Source: Mucilaginibacter rivuli (GTDB lineage Bacteria > Bacteroidota > Bacteroidia > Sphingobacteriales > Sphingobacteriaceae). Taken from it: a stretch of DNA of 64,000 nucleotides. Made by a program: the position numbers and the translations under genes. The number at the start of each line of letters is the position of its first letter. Position 1 is the stretch's first letter. The stretch is from the NCBI RefSeq assembly GCF_019391655.1, contig NZ_JAHXPQ010000001.1, positions 248,001-312,000 of the forward strand. Reading direction: 5' to 3'. The notes below the pieces were generated by a model, which had not been told where the DNA came from, made no database searches, and saw nothing but the letters and a program-made list of their open reading frames with translations. This document shows, in pieces, positions 35,271 through 43,885 of the stretch.

Positions 35271-35420
35271 TTACGTCCCCATAAAAAAGTGAATAATGCT
35301 GTCAGGGTCGATGCCGAGGCCTAATGTTTCATTATTAACTGAAAGTATTTCGATAGTAGGTTTGCGCCAGGTTTCTTTTGATGGCTGATTGGTAAGGGGA
35401 GTAATGTGTTGCGTTTGCAT
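35271..35420 (-). CDS. Putative lasso-type RiPP precursor peptide B
   Basis: 49 residues on the minus strand. Leader: W18-R-K-P-T-I-E-I-L, then Thr32-Leu33 and Gly34. The predicted 16-residue core is GLGIDPDSIIHFFMGT, with Gly1 and Asp7. It is aligned residue for residue with peptide A from the Trp to Gly-Leu at the core start. In lasso precursors an aromatic-x-x-Pro leader motif binds the RRE protein, Thr sits at position -2, and core Gly1 is joined to Asp/Glu at 7-9. Spacing fits. Starts 56 bases after peptide A. No lasso maturation gene is near. Confidence 0.6.
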   Translation of the reverse strand: MQTQHITPLTNQPSKETWRKPTIEILSVNNETLGLGIDPDSIIHFFMGT

Positions 35421-35476
35421 ATATATAATATAGTAGTTTTTGTTTAATGCAATAATAAAGAGCTGGGTATAAAATA

Positions 35477-35626
35477 TTAGGTACCATCGCTGTGCCCATC
35501 ATCGCCTGTGGTTGGTAAACCCAGGGTATTATCTTTAGCTCCTAAAACTATAATTTGCGGCTTATGCCATGCTTCCCTTACTTCTGCGGTTTTTTCAAAT
35601 TGTTTGTCGTGTATTTTTTCTTCCAT
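35477..35626 (-). CDS. Putative lasso-type RiPP precursor peptide A
   Basis: 49 residues on the minus strand, the same length as peptide B. Leader: W20-H-K-P-Q-I-I-V-L, then Thr34-Leu35-Gly36. The predicted 14-residue core is GLPTTGDDGHSDGT, with Asp at 7 and 8 as possible ring acceptors. The core is polar where that of B is hydrophobic, while the leader motif is conserved, the pattern of selection on a leader with variable cores. Both end in Gly-Thr. A promoter-like TAGTTTTG lies 27 bases upstream. Alternatives: another RiPP class using an RRE domain. Confidence 0.6.
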   Translation of the reverse strand: MEEKIHDKQFEKTAEVREAWHKPQIIVLGAKDNTLGLPTTGDDGHSDGT

Positions 35627-35652
35627 AATTAAGGGTTTAAAAATCTTACTTT

Positions 35653-35660
35653 CAAAACTA
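35653..35660 (-). promoter_or_regulatory. -7 element for the precursor peptide pair
   Basis: Minus-strand TAGTTTTG fits TAnnTTTG, 26 bases before the ATG of peptide A. A TTG about 25 bases further upstream is a weak -33 candidate. Its presence suggests the pair has its own transcription start. Confidence 0.4.
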
Positions 35661-35721
35661 ATTTATAGAATAAAAAAATAAAATGCAATATCATTAGGCC
35701 TCTGCACCGCTGTAGTTGCGC

Positions 35722-36381
35722 TTACTGTACAAGATAAATTTTCAAAGCAATAAATACCACGCACATTACGATACCAAGAATGCGTATATTTTTACCATGT
35801 TTCCGGTCGGCCTCGGCAAAGCTATAAACCTGCTCGCCGTTAGGTAGTGTCTTTTTCGCCGTTGATAAATACCAGCCAATAAAAACACCGATCAAGCCAC
35901 CCAAAAGCGAAAAAATATAGCCTAATGTTACCCCTAAAGTTTGCCTTTCTTCGGGTTGTTTCAGCATATCTATCTTGTCCTGCTTAAAATCCGCGATGTG
36001 CCGGTCGTTAATAACCACACCGCGCTCTTTCAGTATTTTCCGGGCAAGGGCAAAATCAAACGCGCTCCATTCATCAAAGTTTTTAACAATATCCACTAAT
36101 TCCTGGTCAGTAAAGTCAAACAGGTAATAACCGGCTTCCACATCATTTAGTGCTTCTTCTTCTTCGGCAACGAGCAGGTTGTTTACCTTATCAAAATCGT
36201 GTTGCTGTAATTTAATCAGGTACTCTCTCATCAATTCATCACCCGATACCATGAGCGGGTTAGCTATTAACGATTCCTCGCCTACTTCATATTCAATTTC
36301 GTTTGCGTCAAGTAAGTCGGTCAGGCTCTTGGCCAAAGCCGGTTCATTAAACCGGCGGAATGTTAAAAATTGCTGCTGCAT
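35722..36381 (-). CDS. DUF2007-type hypothetical protein with C-terminal membrane helices
   Basis: 219 residues from ATG 36381, directly after the helicase stop at 36383. The N-terminal ~70 residues (LTFRRFNEPALAKSLTDLLDANEIEYEV...DFDKVNNLL) match the small signal-transducing DUF2007/YqjL-like fold, an alpha-beta ferredoxin-like unit. Two transmembrane helices lie at about 155-175 and 200-218. It is translated from the same mRNA as the helicase-nuclease, but no functional link is known to me. Confidence 0.65.
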   Translation of the reverse strand: MQQQFLTFRRFNEPALAKSLTDLLDANEIEYEVGEESLIANPLMVSGDELMREYLIKLQQHDFDKVNNLLVAEEEEALNDVEAGYYLFDFTDQELVDIVKNFDEWSAFDFALARKILKERGVVINDRHIADFKQDKIDMLKQPEERQTLGVTLGYIFSLLGGLIGVFIGWYLSTAKKTLPNGEQVYSFAEADRKHGKNIRILGIVMCVVFIALKIYLVQ

Positions 36382-36382
36382 A

Positions 36383-39300
36383 TTATTGTTCAATATCGTC
36401 TTCGGTTGTTTCCTGTAACTCCTCCTTTTGCTCAAAATTACTCCTTACAAAATGGCACCAATCACATTCCTTTTTACCGCAGCCGGTATTAAAATCGTGG
36501 TTCAATATCTTTTGGTAAACATCCTTTATCTGCCCGGTAACCTGTTCCACATCCTGCGGGGTTATCACCACCTTTTCTTTGTGGTACTCGCTTTCGCTAA
36601 TAGGTTCAACAAACTCAAATTCGGTACTTATCACTTCCCAATCCAGCGTGCGGTCGTTATCAATTAAAATCTTATAAAATACCGCCTGGCGCCAGTAATC
36701 CCCACCAATAGGTTCGCTATCGTTAGGGCGGTTAAATTTGCTTTTAGCATTTTTATACTTGCCCGTTTTGTAGTCCACCACGTTTACCTGCTTGCCGGTA
36801 AACTCAATTTTATCCAGGTTACCCTTTATTGGGATGCCCGCTATCTCTACATTCTTTATACCCCTTTCGGTGATGGCGATCTTGTTCCATTTGGTAAGAT
36901 TTTGCTCGTAATACGGTGGCAGTATCTTCTCACCATAATCAAGTCGTAACTTAAAATCTTCCTTGGTGAACGAATCGCGGTTACGGTACATATACCACCT
37001 GAACTGCCCCATAAAATCATCCGTTGCCGGGAACTCGTTATTGTTATCCGCCAAAGCACGAAACACCTTATTTAGCGCCCAGTGCACTGCCTGCCCAAAC
37101 GTAGCCGCCGGACTCTTGCCCGCCGGCACCCTGATCAAATTCTGGAAATAGAATTTCAACGGGCAATCCAAATAATTGCTCAAATGCGTTACCGATAGGG
37201 TGTAGTTTTGCAGCAGATGGTCAATGTAGTTTTTATCTATCAGGCTCACTTTGGGCTTTTCGGCCTCGTTGAACTGGGTCATAAAAAACTCCATCATCGC
37301 ATCCTCATTCACTTTCGGATATTCAATGTTATGGTGCGTATCGGCCAAAATCTCACCAATAAACTGCGACGATTCCTGTGGCTTGCCACTTTTTTCCTTG
37401 CCGGGATAGGATATCATCAGGCATTGCTTGGCCCTCGTCACCGCCACATAAAACAACCTGCGCGATTCTTCTTTTTGCGCGGTATCATCTGCCGAAGCCA
37501 TGGTCAGCGTATCGGGGTAACTAAAGCCCGAGTTGCGGCCCTTGCTGTCCCATATCTTTTTGGTGCAACCTATCAGGAACACATACTCAAACTCCAAACC
37601 TTTGGAGCCATGCGCCGTCATAAAGTTTACTCCGTTCTCGGCAAATATCACCTGGTTCAGTTCCAGCGATATGCTGTTGCGCTTCATCAGGTCAATAATG
37701 GCCACAAAATCTGCCGGGGTGATTTCGGGTAACTTGCGGCTCTCATCCTTCAAAAAGTTGAAGATACTGGTGAGTACCTGCATAAACCAACCCTTATTGG
37801 GCTGCTCCATAATGTATTTGAGGATACCCATCTTGGCTATCATCTTCTGGAACAACTGTTGAAGCGTTAGACTCACAGCATCAGTGAGCAGCATATCAAT
37901 ATCGTTCACCAAAAACTTCATTTTGGTGGTTTGGTCGGCCGGGGTAAACAGATCGGCCTTGGGCGTTTTCATCTCGTGGATGTAGCGGCGCAAGGATGTT
38001 TTACCCTGGTTGTTGGCTAAGCCAAAATTGTTCTTCGACACCTCGATACTGGCCTTGGCTATTTCTATCGGCGCTATCCCAAAAAAATCATAATGCAATA
38101 TCTCGAACAGCAACTCATCGCCGCTATACGGCGAATCGAGCTCCATAGCCAGGTAGCGTAAAATCGAGATCACCTTTTCGCCGAAAGGCAGTTCCAACAC
38201 GTTGATCTTACGGCGGGTGCTTACCGCTATCTTTTTCTGGTCAAGGAAATGCACCAGGTCTTCCACCTGGTTGTGGTTGCGGTATATCACCGCTATTTCA
38301 CCGGGCTCGGTGCCGTTACTTATCAGCTTTTCTATCTGCAATGCCACATCAACAATTTCCTGCTCCGGGTTATCGTATTCGCGAATGACGGGCTCAACGG
38401 CCAGCTCATCAAAACGCGGGTGCGATGATTGCAGGTTTTTATCCAGCGCGAGCTGTTTGGTTAAACGCTCGTTATTATTATCGATCAATACTTTCGAGAT
38501 ATTGAGGATATGCTGGTTGGAGCGGTAATTATGCTTCAATACCACGGTATATAGCGTGCTCACATAATCATTCGCGAAGTCCAGGATGTTCTTCATGTTC
38601 GCCCCCTGGAACTTGTATATCGACTGGTCATCATCACCAACCACAAACACGTTAGGGGTTTCCCAGTAGTTCAGTATAAACTTCAACAACTCATTCTGCG
38701 AACCGCTCGTATCCTGGAACTCATCTACCAAAATATACTGGTAGCGTTCCTGGTAACGGCGTAATATCTCCTCGTTCTCGCGGAAAGCGCGCAGCACCCA
38801 AATGATCATGTCGTCATAATCATACCGCCCCTGCGCCTTCATTTTGGCATCGTAGTTCTGGTATTCGCCAACTGCAGCCAGCAGTTGGTTCATTTTTTCG
38901 GCAACTGCGTCAATATCCTTTTGCTTTGGATCGCCTACGTTAATGCCCAGCTTGGCATTGGCGCGTTTGTAGGTAAACTCATCCCGTAATGGGATATCAG
39001 CCAAATATTCCTCCACAGCTTTTTTGATCAGGGCTGCATCCCAGCTCTCGCGCTTCATGGTCGAGAACAAGCTTTTCAACCGTGAAACATCATAATATAC
39101 ATCGCCTGTAAAGCGTTTCAGAGGGTGCGTGTTAGAAAACTCATCCACCAATTCTCGGAATAGTAAAGCCGAATCCAAATCGGACAGTGGCTCCAGATTC
39201 ATCTTGCCAAAATACTCCAGGTTCTCCTGTATTACCTCATTACAAAACGCATGGAAGGTGTATATATTCACACGATATGCATCCGGGCCGATAAAATCGA

Positions 39301-39550
39301 ACAGCCTTTTACGCATAGCAACTGCACCCGCATCGGTATAGGTTAAACATAAAATCTCATGCGGACGGGCATCTGTTTCGGTGAGTATTTTACCAATACG
39401 TGCCGCCAGGATTTGCGTTTTACCCGTACCCGGCCCGGCTACCACCAATACCGGTCCATCCATTTTATTCACCGCTGCAAGCTGTTGCGGGTTTAAAGTT
39501 TCGAGGGCCTGTTGGAATTTTGCGTTGTATTTATGGTAGGAGGGTTGCAT
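36383..39550 (-). CDS. UvrD-like helicase fused to an AddB-type Fe-S nuclease
   Basis: 1055 residues. Superfamily 1A helicase: Q-motif region NPQQLAAV, Walker A GPGTGKTQILAARI, LVDEFQDTSGSQ (motif II), GDDDQSIYKFQGA (motif III), FMTAHGSKGLEFEYVFLIG and VAVTRAKQCL (motifs V/VI). The C-terminal ~270 residues are a PD-(D/E)xK nuclease: SVTHLSNYLDCPLKFYF, NLDKIEF and VVDYKTGK carry the acidic/Lys catalytic residues. The Cys of YLDCP plus CGKKECDWCHF give a four-Cys 4Fe-4S staple as in AddB. It likely acts in double-strand break processing or as a single-subunit AddAB-like exonuclease. Confidence 0.88.
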   Translation of the reverse strand: MQPSYHKYNAKFQQALETLNPQQLAAVNKMDGPVLVVAGPGTGKTQILAARIGKILTETDARPHEILCLTYTDAGAVAMRKRLFDFIGPDAYRVNIYTFHAFCNEVIQENLEYFGKMNLEPLSDLDSALLFRELVDEFSNTHPLKRFTGDVYYDVSRLKSLFSTMKRESWDAALIKKAVEEYLADIPLRDEFTYKRANAKLGINVGDPKQKDIDAVAEKMNQLLAAVGEYQNYDAKMKAQGRYDYDDMIIWVLRAFRENEEILRRYQERYQYILVDEFQDTSGSQNELLKFILNYWETPNVFVVGDDDQSIYKFQGANMKNILDFANDYVSTLYTVVLKHNYRSNQHILNISKVLIDNNNERLTKQLALDKNLQSSHPRFDELAVEPVIREYDNPEQEIVDVALQIEKLISNGTEPGEIAVIYRNHNQVEDLVHFLDQKKIAVSTRRKINVLELPFGEKVISILRYLAMELDSPYSGDELLFEILHYDFFGIAPIEIAKASIEVSKNNFGLANNQGKTSLRRYIHEMKTPKADLFTPADQTTKMKFLVNDIDMLLTDAVSLTLQQLFQKMIAKMGILKYIMEQPNKGWFMQVLTSIFNFLKDESRKLPEITPADFVAIIDLMKRNSISLELNQVIFAENGVNFMTAHGSKGLEFEYVFLIGCTKKIWDSKGRNSGFSYPDTLTMASADDTAQKEESRRLFYVAVTRAKQCLMISYPGKEKSGKPQESSQFIGEILADTHHNIEYPKVNEDAMMEFFMTQFNEAEKPKVSLIDKNYIDHLLQNYTLSVTHLSNYLDCPLKFYFQNLIRVPAGKSPAATFGQAVHWALNKVFRALADNNNEFPATDDFMGQFRWYMYRNRDSFTKEDFKLRLDYGEKILPPYYEQNLTKWNKIAITERGIKNVEIAGIPIKGNLDKIEFTGKQVNVVDYKTGKYKNAKSKFNRPNDSEPIGGDYWRQAVFYKILIDNDRTLDWEVISTEFEFVEPISESEYHKEKVVITPQDVEQVTGQIKDVYQKILNHDFNTGCGKKECDWCHFVRSNFEQKEELQETTEDDIEQ

Positions 39551-39604
39551 AGTGTAAAGTTACGAAAATTGCAGACCATAGTCCATGGTCGATAATCCAT
39601 AGTT

Positions 39605-40105
39605 TTATGGATTGTTAGCTGCAACAGCCTTTTGTTTATATATCTGGTAGGGGATATTCTTCAGATCAAATTCATCTTTTTTCCTACAAGCGTAAACTTT
39701 AGCTATCAAATTATTGCCTTTATTGATACAGAGAGTAAGCATGTATTGCTTATTAGGGTTTCTCCAGTATAATCTCGTGTTGATATCTTCTATTAGTATT
39801 TGAAACGATCGTTCTTCATCCTTATTTACAATTATGATAGTAAAAACGTCATTCGAAAATGTTACGCTAATTATTTTACAAGTCATCCATTTATAGCATT
39901 GCCAAATATTAAAAGCGATAAGGACTAAAAGTATTAAGCCCGAAAAAACTGCTAATTCAATACTGCCGTTTGAGAAAATTGCTGTATTAAGAAAAACGAG
40001 AAAAGGGATACAAATCAAGCTATGAATAATTGAGAAGGTAGTCAAATAAGTTTGCCATATCCTTTTTAAAAATGGGTCAGCGCTCTTTTGGAAAATAACA
40101 TCCAT
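39605..40105 (-). CDS. Hypothetical two-helix membrane protein
   Basis: 166 residues from ATG 40105. Two hydrophobic helices (about 23-45 and 52-75), then a polar domain of about 90 residues with alternating beta strands (ISVTFSNDVFTIIIVNKDEERSFQIL). This resembles bacterial PH-like YcxB-type proteins but is not certain. AT-rich. The stop codon lies within a small hairpin (39594-39613). Not recognised beyond that. Confidence 0.6.
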   Translation of the reverse strand: MDVIFQKSADPFLKRIWQTYLTTFSIIHSLICIPFLVFLNTAIFSNGSIELAVFSGLILLVLIAFNIWQCYKWMTCKIISVTFSNDVFTIIIVNKDEERSFQILIEDINTRLYWRNPNKQYMLTLCINKGNNLIAKVYACRKKDEFDLKNIPYQIYKQKAVAANNP

Positions 40106-40182
40106 ATTGTAAATATACGAAATCACAAACACAGGTATTGGACTTAATCGCTATATTTAAACCTTAACACAACACCACAAAA

Positions 40183-41493
40183 ATGAAGAAACCACTACTC
40201 AGCATACTATGCAGCTTAACCATGGCTGCTTCCTTCGCGCAAAGCACATCAAAAGCAGAAGTCGCCAAACGTGCCGATGCCATCGAAAAAAAGATCATCG
40301 CCTGGCGCGAGGATTTCCATGAGCACCCGGAATTGGGTAACCATGAGGTGCGCTCGTCGGAAATCATTGCAAAGCACCTGCGTTCTTTGGGTATCGAGGT
40401 TAAAACAGGCGTAGCTACCACGGGTGTAGTTGGTTTATTGGTTGGAGGGAAGCCCGGCCCGGTTGTTGCACTGCGTGCCGATATGGATGGCCTCCCCGTT
40501 ATAGAGCGTACCAATGTGCCTTTCGCATCAAAGGCTACATCAACTTATATGGGTAATCCTGTGGGCGTAATGCATGCCTGCGGGCACGATTCGCACATGG
40601 CGATACTGATGGGTGTGGCAGAAGTATTATCTTCTATGAAAGCTGACATCCACGGTACAGTTAAATTCATTTTCCAACCCGCCGAAGAGGGCGTACCCCC
40701 CGGCGAAGTGGGCGGCGCGCAGGAGATGGTAAAACAAGGCGTAATGGAAAATCCTAAAGTTGATGCCATATTTGGCCTGCACATACAATCATACCAGCCG
40801 GTAGGTACTATTACCTACAGCTCGGGCCCTGATATGGCGGCGGTGAACGATATGCAAATTGTGGTAAAAGGCCGCTCGTCGCACGGGGCCTACCCCTGGA
40901 ACAGCGTTGACCCGGTAGTTACTTCGGCCGAAATCGTTACCGCTCTGCAAACGGTGGTGAGCCGTAACCTGCACATTACCGATAACCCCGCCGTGGTAAC
41001 CATAGGCGCTATTAATGGTGGTAACCGATCAAACATTATCCCCGAGCAGATCACCATGTTGGGCACCATCCGTACGTTTAGCGATGCGGATGAAAAAATG
41101 ATCATCGAACGCATCAAAACCATAGCCACCAAAATTGCCGAAGCCAATGGCGCTACTGCCGAGTTAAAAATACCTTACAGTGCCCATTACCCCGTAACCT
41201 ATAACGACCCGGCCCTGGTGGCAAAAATGCTGCCTACGCTGCAAGCTACCGCCGGCCCGCAAAATATTGTACCCCGCCACCCCGAAACCGGTGCCGAAGA
41301 TTTTAGCTTTTACCAGCAAAAAGTACCGGGCATATATTTGCACTTAGGCGGCTTACCCAAAGGCGGCGACCCGCTAACCGCCCCAGCTCACCACACCCCC
41401 GATTTTTTTATTGATGAAAGCGGGTTTACGCTGGGCGTTAAAGCGCTTTGTAATTTGACTTTGGATTATATGGGGATGAATGTTAAAAAATAA
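40183..41493 (+). CDS. Secreted M20-family amidohydrolase
   Basis: 436 residues. Signal peptide LLSILCSLTMAASFAQ. Zinc-dependent M20D fold: ALRADMDGLP, HACGHDSHMA, FIFQPAEEG and GAEDFSFY supply the metal ligands and catalytic Glu. The dimerisation domain (~210-330) has RSSHGAYPWNSVDPV with its His. Family members remove N-acyl groups from amino acids or cleave dipeptides; the exact substrate cannot be read. Predicted periplasmic. Confidence 0.88.
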   Translation: MKKPLLSILCSLTMAASFAQSTSKAEVAKRADAIEKKIIAWREDFHEHPELGNHEVRSSEIIAKHLRSLGIEVKTGVATTGVVGLLVGGKPGPVVALRADMDGLPVIERTNVPFASKATSTYMGNPVGVMHACGHDSHMAILMGVAEVLSSMKADIHGTVKFIFQPAEEGVPPGEVGGAQEMVKQGVMENPKVDAIFGLHIQSYQPVGTITYSSGPDMAAVNDMQIVVKGRSSHGAYPWNSVDPVVTSAEIVTALQTVVSRNLHITDNPAVVTIGAINGGNRSNIIPEQITMLGTIRTFSDADEKMIIERIKTIATKIAEANGATAELKIPYSAHYPVTYNDPALVAKMLPTLQATAGPQNIVPRHPETGAEDFSFYQQKVPGIYLHLGGLPKGGDPLTAPAHHTPDFFIDESGFTLGVKALCNLTLDYMGMNVKK

Positions 41494-41595
41494 TGTGCAA
41501 ATGTGCAGGTGTGAAAATGATGAAATTGATTTGACCAGGGTTTACTAAAAATGGTATATCCCTGATGGTATATTTAAATCGTTACACTTTCAATA

Positions 41596-41919
41596 ATGCC
41601 TAACCTCCTCTTCATCTGCAGCAAAAACCAATGGCGCAGCCCAACGGCCGAATTGTTGTTTAAAAACCATCCAAACCATAATGCGCGCTCTGCGGGTACA
41701 AGCGGGCAGGCCCGCATCAGGGTAAGCGAAAAGCTCATTTTATGGGCGGATGTAATATTTGTAATGGAGCGCAAACACCGCGACATTATAAAGCAACGTT
41801 TTGCTTCGGCTATAGCCGGAAAGAAGTTGGAAGTGCTGGATATTGAAGATAACTACCCGTTTAACGATCCTGAACTTATTGAATTGTTAAGACATGCCTT
41901 GGCGGCTTATATTAATTAA
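41596..41919 (+). CDS. Low-molecular-weight protein tyrosine phosphatase-like protein
   Basis: 107 residues, shorter than classical LMW-PTPs (about 150). P-loop CSKNQWRS gives Cys8-X5-Arg14, followed by PTAE. The general acid loop is DIEDNYPFNDPEL with Asp. All parts for phosphatase chemistry are present but several helices are missing. Convergent and overlapping by 8 bases with the TonB-like gene. Confidence 0.75.
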   Translation: MPNLLFICSKNQWRSPTAELLFKNHPNHNARSAGTSGQARIRVSEKLILWADVIFVMERKHRDIIKQRFASAIAGKKLEVLDIEDNYPFNDPELIELLRHALAAYIN

Positions 41920-42886
41920 GTGCAAAGTTTACCGGCAACGTATAAAGTACCCTAACATTACGGCCATACATCATTCCCGGGGTCCATTTGGGTGAGTTTT
42001 TCAGCACGCGTATAGCTTCTTGCGTCAGCTGAGAATCGGGGCTTTTCAATATCTCTATATTGGCTACCGAGCCATCTTTTTCAACTATAAATTTGAGAAT
42101 AACCCTGCCCTGTATGCCATTCTCTTTAGCTTCGTTCGGGTATCTTATCGCATAACCCAAGTATCTGTACAAAGCGCTTTCGCCTCCCCTAAACTCTGGT
42201 TCAACATTGCGTTTGGTATATCGGTATTCCTTTTTGTTCTTATCAATAGCCGCGCCGCTTATTATTTTGCCATTGGCATAATGCTCAACAAAACGTATGG
42301 TGTCGTATTTATTCTCTTCGCTGCCTTTCCACTCGCCATCCTTTAATCCGGCTTTTACATCGCCTTCTTCAAACACTCGTTTAAAGTCGCCATCATTATA
42401 ACCAACGTAGTGCCCGTTGCCATCGGTAACTAAAGCTTTCCCGGTCGAGTCGTTACACGCGTCAATAAGGTAATCATCGTTCACATAACCCGTTACCTTT
42501 GCGGGATATTTTTTTGCGGCATAGAGCTTTCCGTTCGGGAAATATTCAAACGCATCGCCAAATACTTTTCCGCCGCTATATCTTAAATCTGTTTTCCTTT
42601 TACCCGATGGGAAGTAGGTGATGCATTGCCCCTCTAACACCGGCGGTTCTATTTTTGATGTCCTACCTATCAGTTTAATATTTCCTTGCGGGAAATACTC
42701 TTTTATGTTATAAAGATTTAAACCCGAGTCGGGTTCGCTAACTATCCTGATAAAATCTGCGCTGTCGCGGGTACTTACCTGCTTGCCACTATCTTTCATA
42801 AAATAAACGTTTTGGCGTTTTTGAGCGCTAACGCTTATACATATTGTTAGTAATAAACATAAACAAGTAAAGCGTTTCGCATTCAT
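41912..42886 (-). CDS. TonB C-terminal domain protein with YwqK-like repeats
   Basis: 324 residues. Signal peptide (LCLLLTICISVSAQ). Residues ~60-220 contain repeated YFPQGNIK / YFPSGKRK / YFPNGKLY units of MORN/YwqK type. Residues ~230-324 are a TonB C-terminal fold (GYAIRYPNEAKENGIQGRVILKFIVEKDGSVANIEILKS). The N-terminus has no membrane anchor, so it is not a standard energy-transducing TonB. Such fusions are common in Bacteroidota and of unknown function. Ten bases downstream of panC. Confidence 0.8.
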   Translation of the reverse strand: MNAKRFTCLCLLLTICISVSAQKRQNVYFMKDSGKQVSTRDSADFIRIVSEPDSGLNLYNIKEYFPQGNIKLIGRTSKIEPPVLEGQCITYFPSGKRKTDLRYSGGKVFGDAFEYFPNGKLYAAKKYPAKVTGYVNDDYLIDACNDSTGKALVTDGNGHYVGYNDGDFKRVFEEGDVKAGLKDGEWKGSEENKYDTIRFVEHYANGKIISGAAIDKNKKEYRYTKRNVEPEFRGGESALYRYLGYAIRYPNEAKENGIQGRVILKFIVEKDGSVANIEILKSPDSQLTQEAIRVLKNSPKWTPGMMYGRNVRVLYTLPVNFALN

Positions 42887-42895
42887 GGTTTTATT

Positions 42896-43732
42896 TTATG
42901 ATAATATCACATTGTCAATTAAGCGTGTATTACCCACACGTGCTGCAACCAGCGCTACTATTTTTTTAGACAGTGGCGTTGCCGGGTACAGGCTGTCGCC
43001 ATCGGCTATTTCAAAATAATCCAGCTTAACGCCCGGTTCGGTGTTTATAAAATCTGTAGCCAAATTAGTTAATTCGGTAAAAGTATGGTGTGCAAACTGC
43101 TCTTTTGCCAGGTTTAGCGCTTTGCTTAAAACCAGGGCATGTTCCCTGTCGGCAGCGTTCAGGTAAACGTTCCTCGAGCTCATGGCCAGGCCGCCATCTT
43201 CGCGTACAATAGGGCACATTACCACTTTAACCTTCATGTTCAGCAATTGCACCATCTTATCAATTACCAATACCTGCTGGTAGTCCTTTTGGCCGAAGAA
43301 GGCGATATCAGGTTCAATCAGGTTAAACAGTTTCGATACAATTTGTGTAACGCCCTGGTAATGGCCGGGCCTTATGGCGCCTTCAAGCAGGTGCTCCAGG
43401 TGGCCAATGTTAAGGTGCCAGGTTTCGTTGGCGGTATACATTTCGCTAACCGGTGGGTTAAAAAGTACATCGCAGCCGGCGCTTTCTAATTTTTTTATAT
43501 CGCTTTCTATCGGCCTGGGGTACTTTTCCAGATCAGTTGGGTCGGTAAACTGGGTTGGATTTACAAATATGCTGCAAACCACTTCGTCGGTTTGGCTTTT
43601 GGCAAAATCTAAAAGCGATAGATGGCCATTGTGTAAAGCTCCCATGGTAGGTACCAAGCCTATGGTTTTATTATTTAAACGCCTTTCATCTAAATAATTA
43701 TGAAGGTTTTCACGGGTTGTAAAGATTTTCAA
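42896..43732 (-). CDS. panC: Pantothenate synthetase
   Basis: 278 residues. Ligates pantoate and beta-alanine with ATP in CoA synthesis. Class I nucleotidyl transferase motifs are present: PTMGALHNGHLSL (HxGH), FVNPTQF, FGQKDYQQ and the KMSKS-like MSSRN. Divergent from the GT5-domain gene, a neighbourhood common in Bacteroidota. Confidence 0.95.
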   Translation of the reverse strand: MKIFTTRENLHNYLDERRLNNKTIGLVPTMGALHNGHLSLLDFAKSQTDEVVCSIFVNPTQFTDPTDLEKYPRPIESDIKKLESAGCDVLFNPPVSEMYTANETWHLNIGHLEHLLEGAIRPGHYQGVTQIVSKLFNLIEPDIAFFGQKDYQQVLVIDKMVQLLNMKVKVVMCPIVREDGGLAMSSRNVYLNAADREHALVLSKALNLAKEQFAHHTFTELTNLATDFINTEPGVKLDYFEIADGDSLYPATPLSKKIVALVAARVGNTRLIDNVILS

Positions 43733-43804
43733 GGGCTTTGGTCTTTAAAAAGAGCGCAAAGATTAATAATTGGTTAAATATTACCAAAAGAACTTGCATA
43801 AATC

Positions 43805-43856
43805 GTTGATATATCTTAAGATAATGCTTATATTTGCAAACTCAAATTTTTTGAGT
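43805..43856 (+). promoter_or_regulatory. Promoter and leader hairpin of the GT5-DUF4270 unit
   Basis: TTG (43806-43808), 20 bases, then TATATTTG (43829-43836) fits the Bacteroidota promoter. It is followed at about 43839-43856 by an inverted repeat AACTCAAA...TTTTGAGTT that would fold in the first bases of the mRNA. Confidence 0.6.
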
Positions 43857-43885
43857 TCTTTACATAAAATTAATACAGACTAGAG

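Noticed and set aside
35109-35324. Plus-strand ORF at the rhamnosidase end
   Set aside because: Overlaps the GH78 3' end out of frame and peptide B on the other strand, with no motif.
37208-37732. Plus-strand ORF of 174 residues
   Set aside because: Antisense shadow of the helicase-nuclease gene, no recognisable domain.
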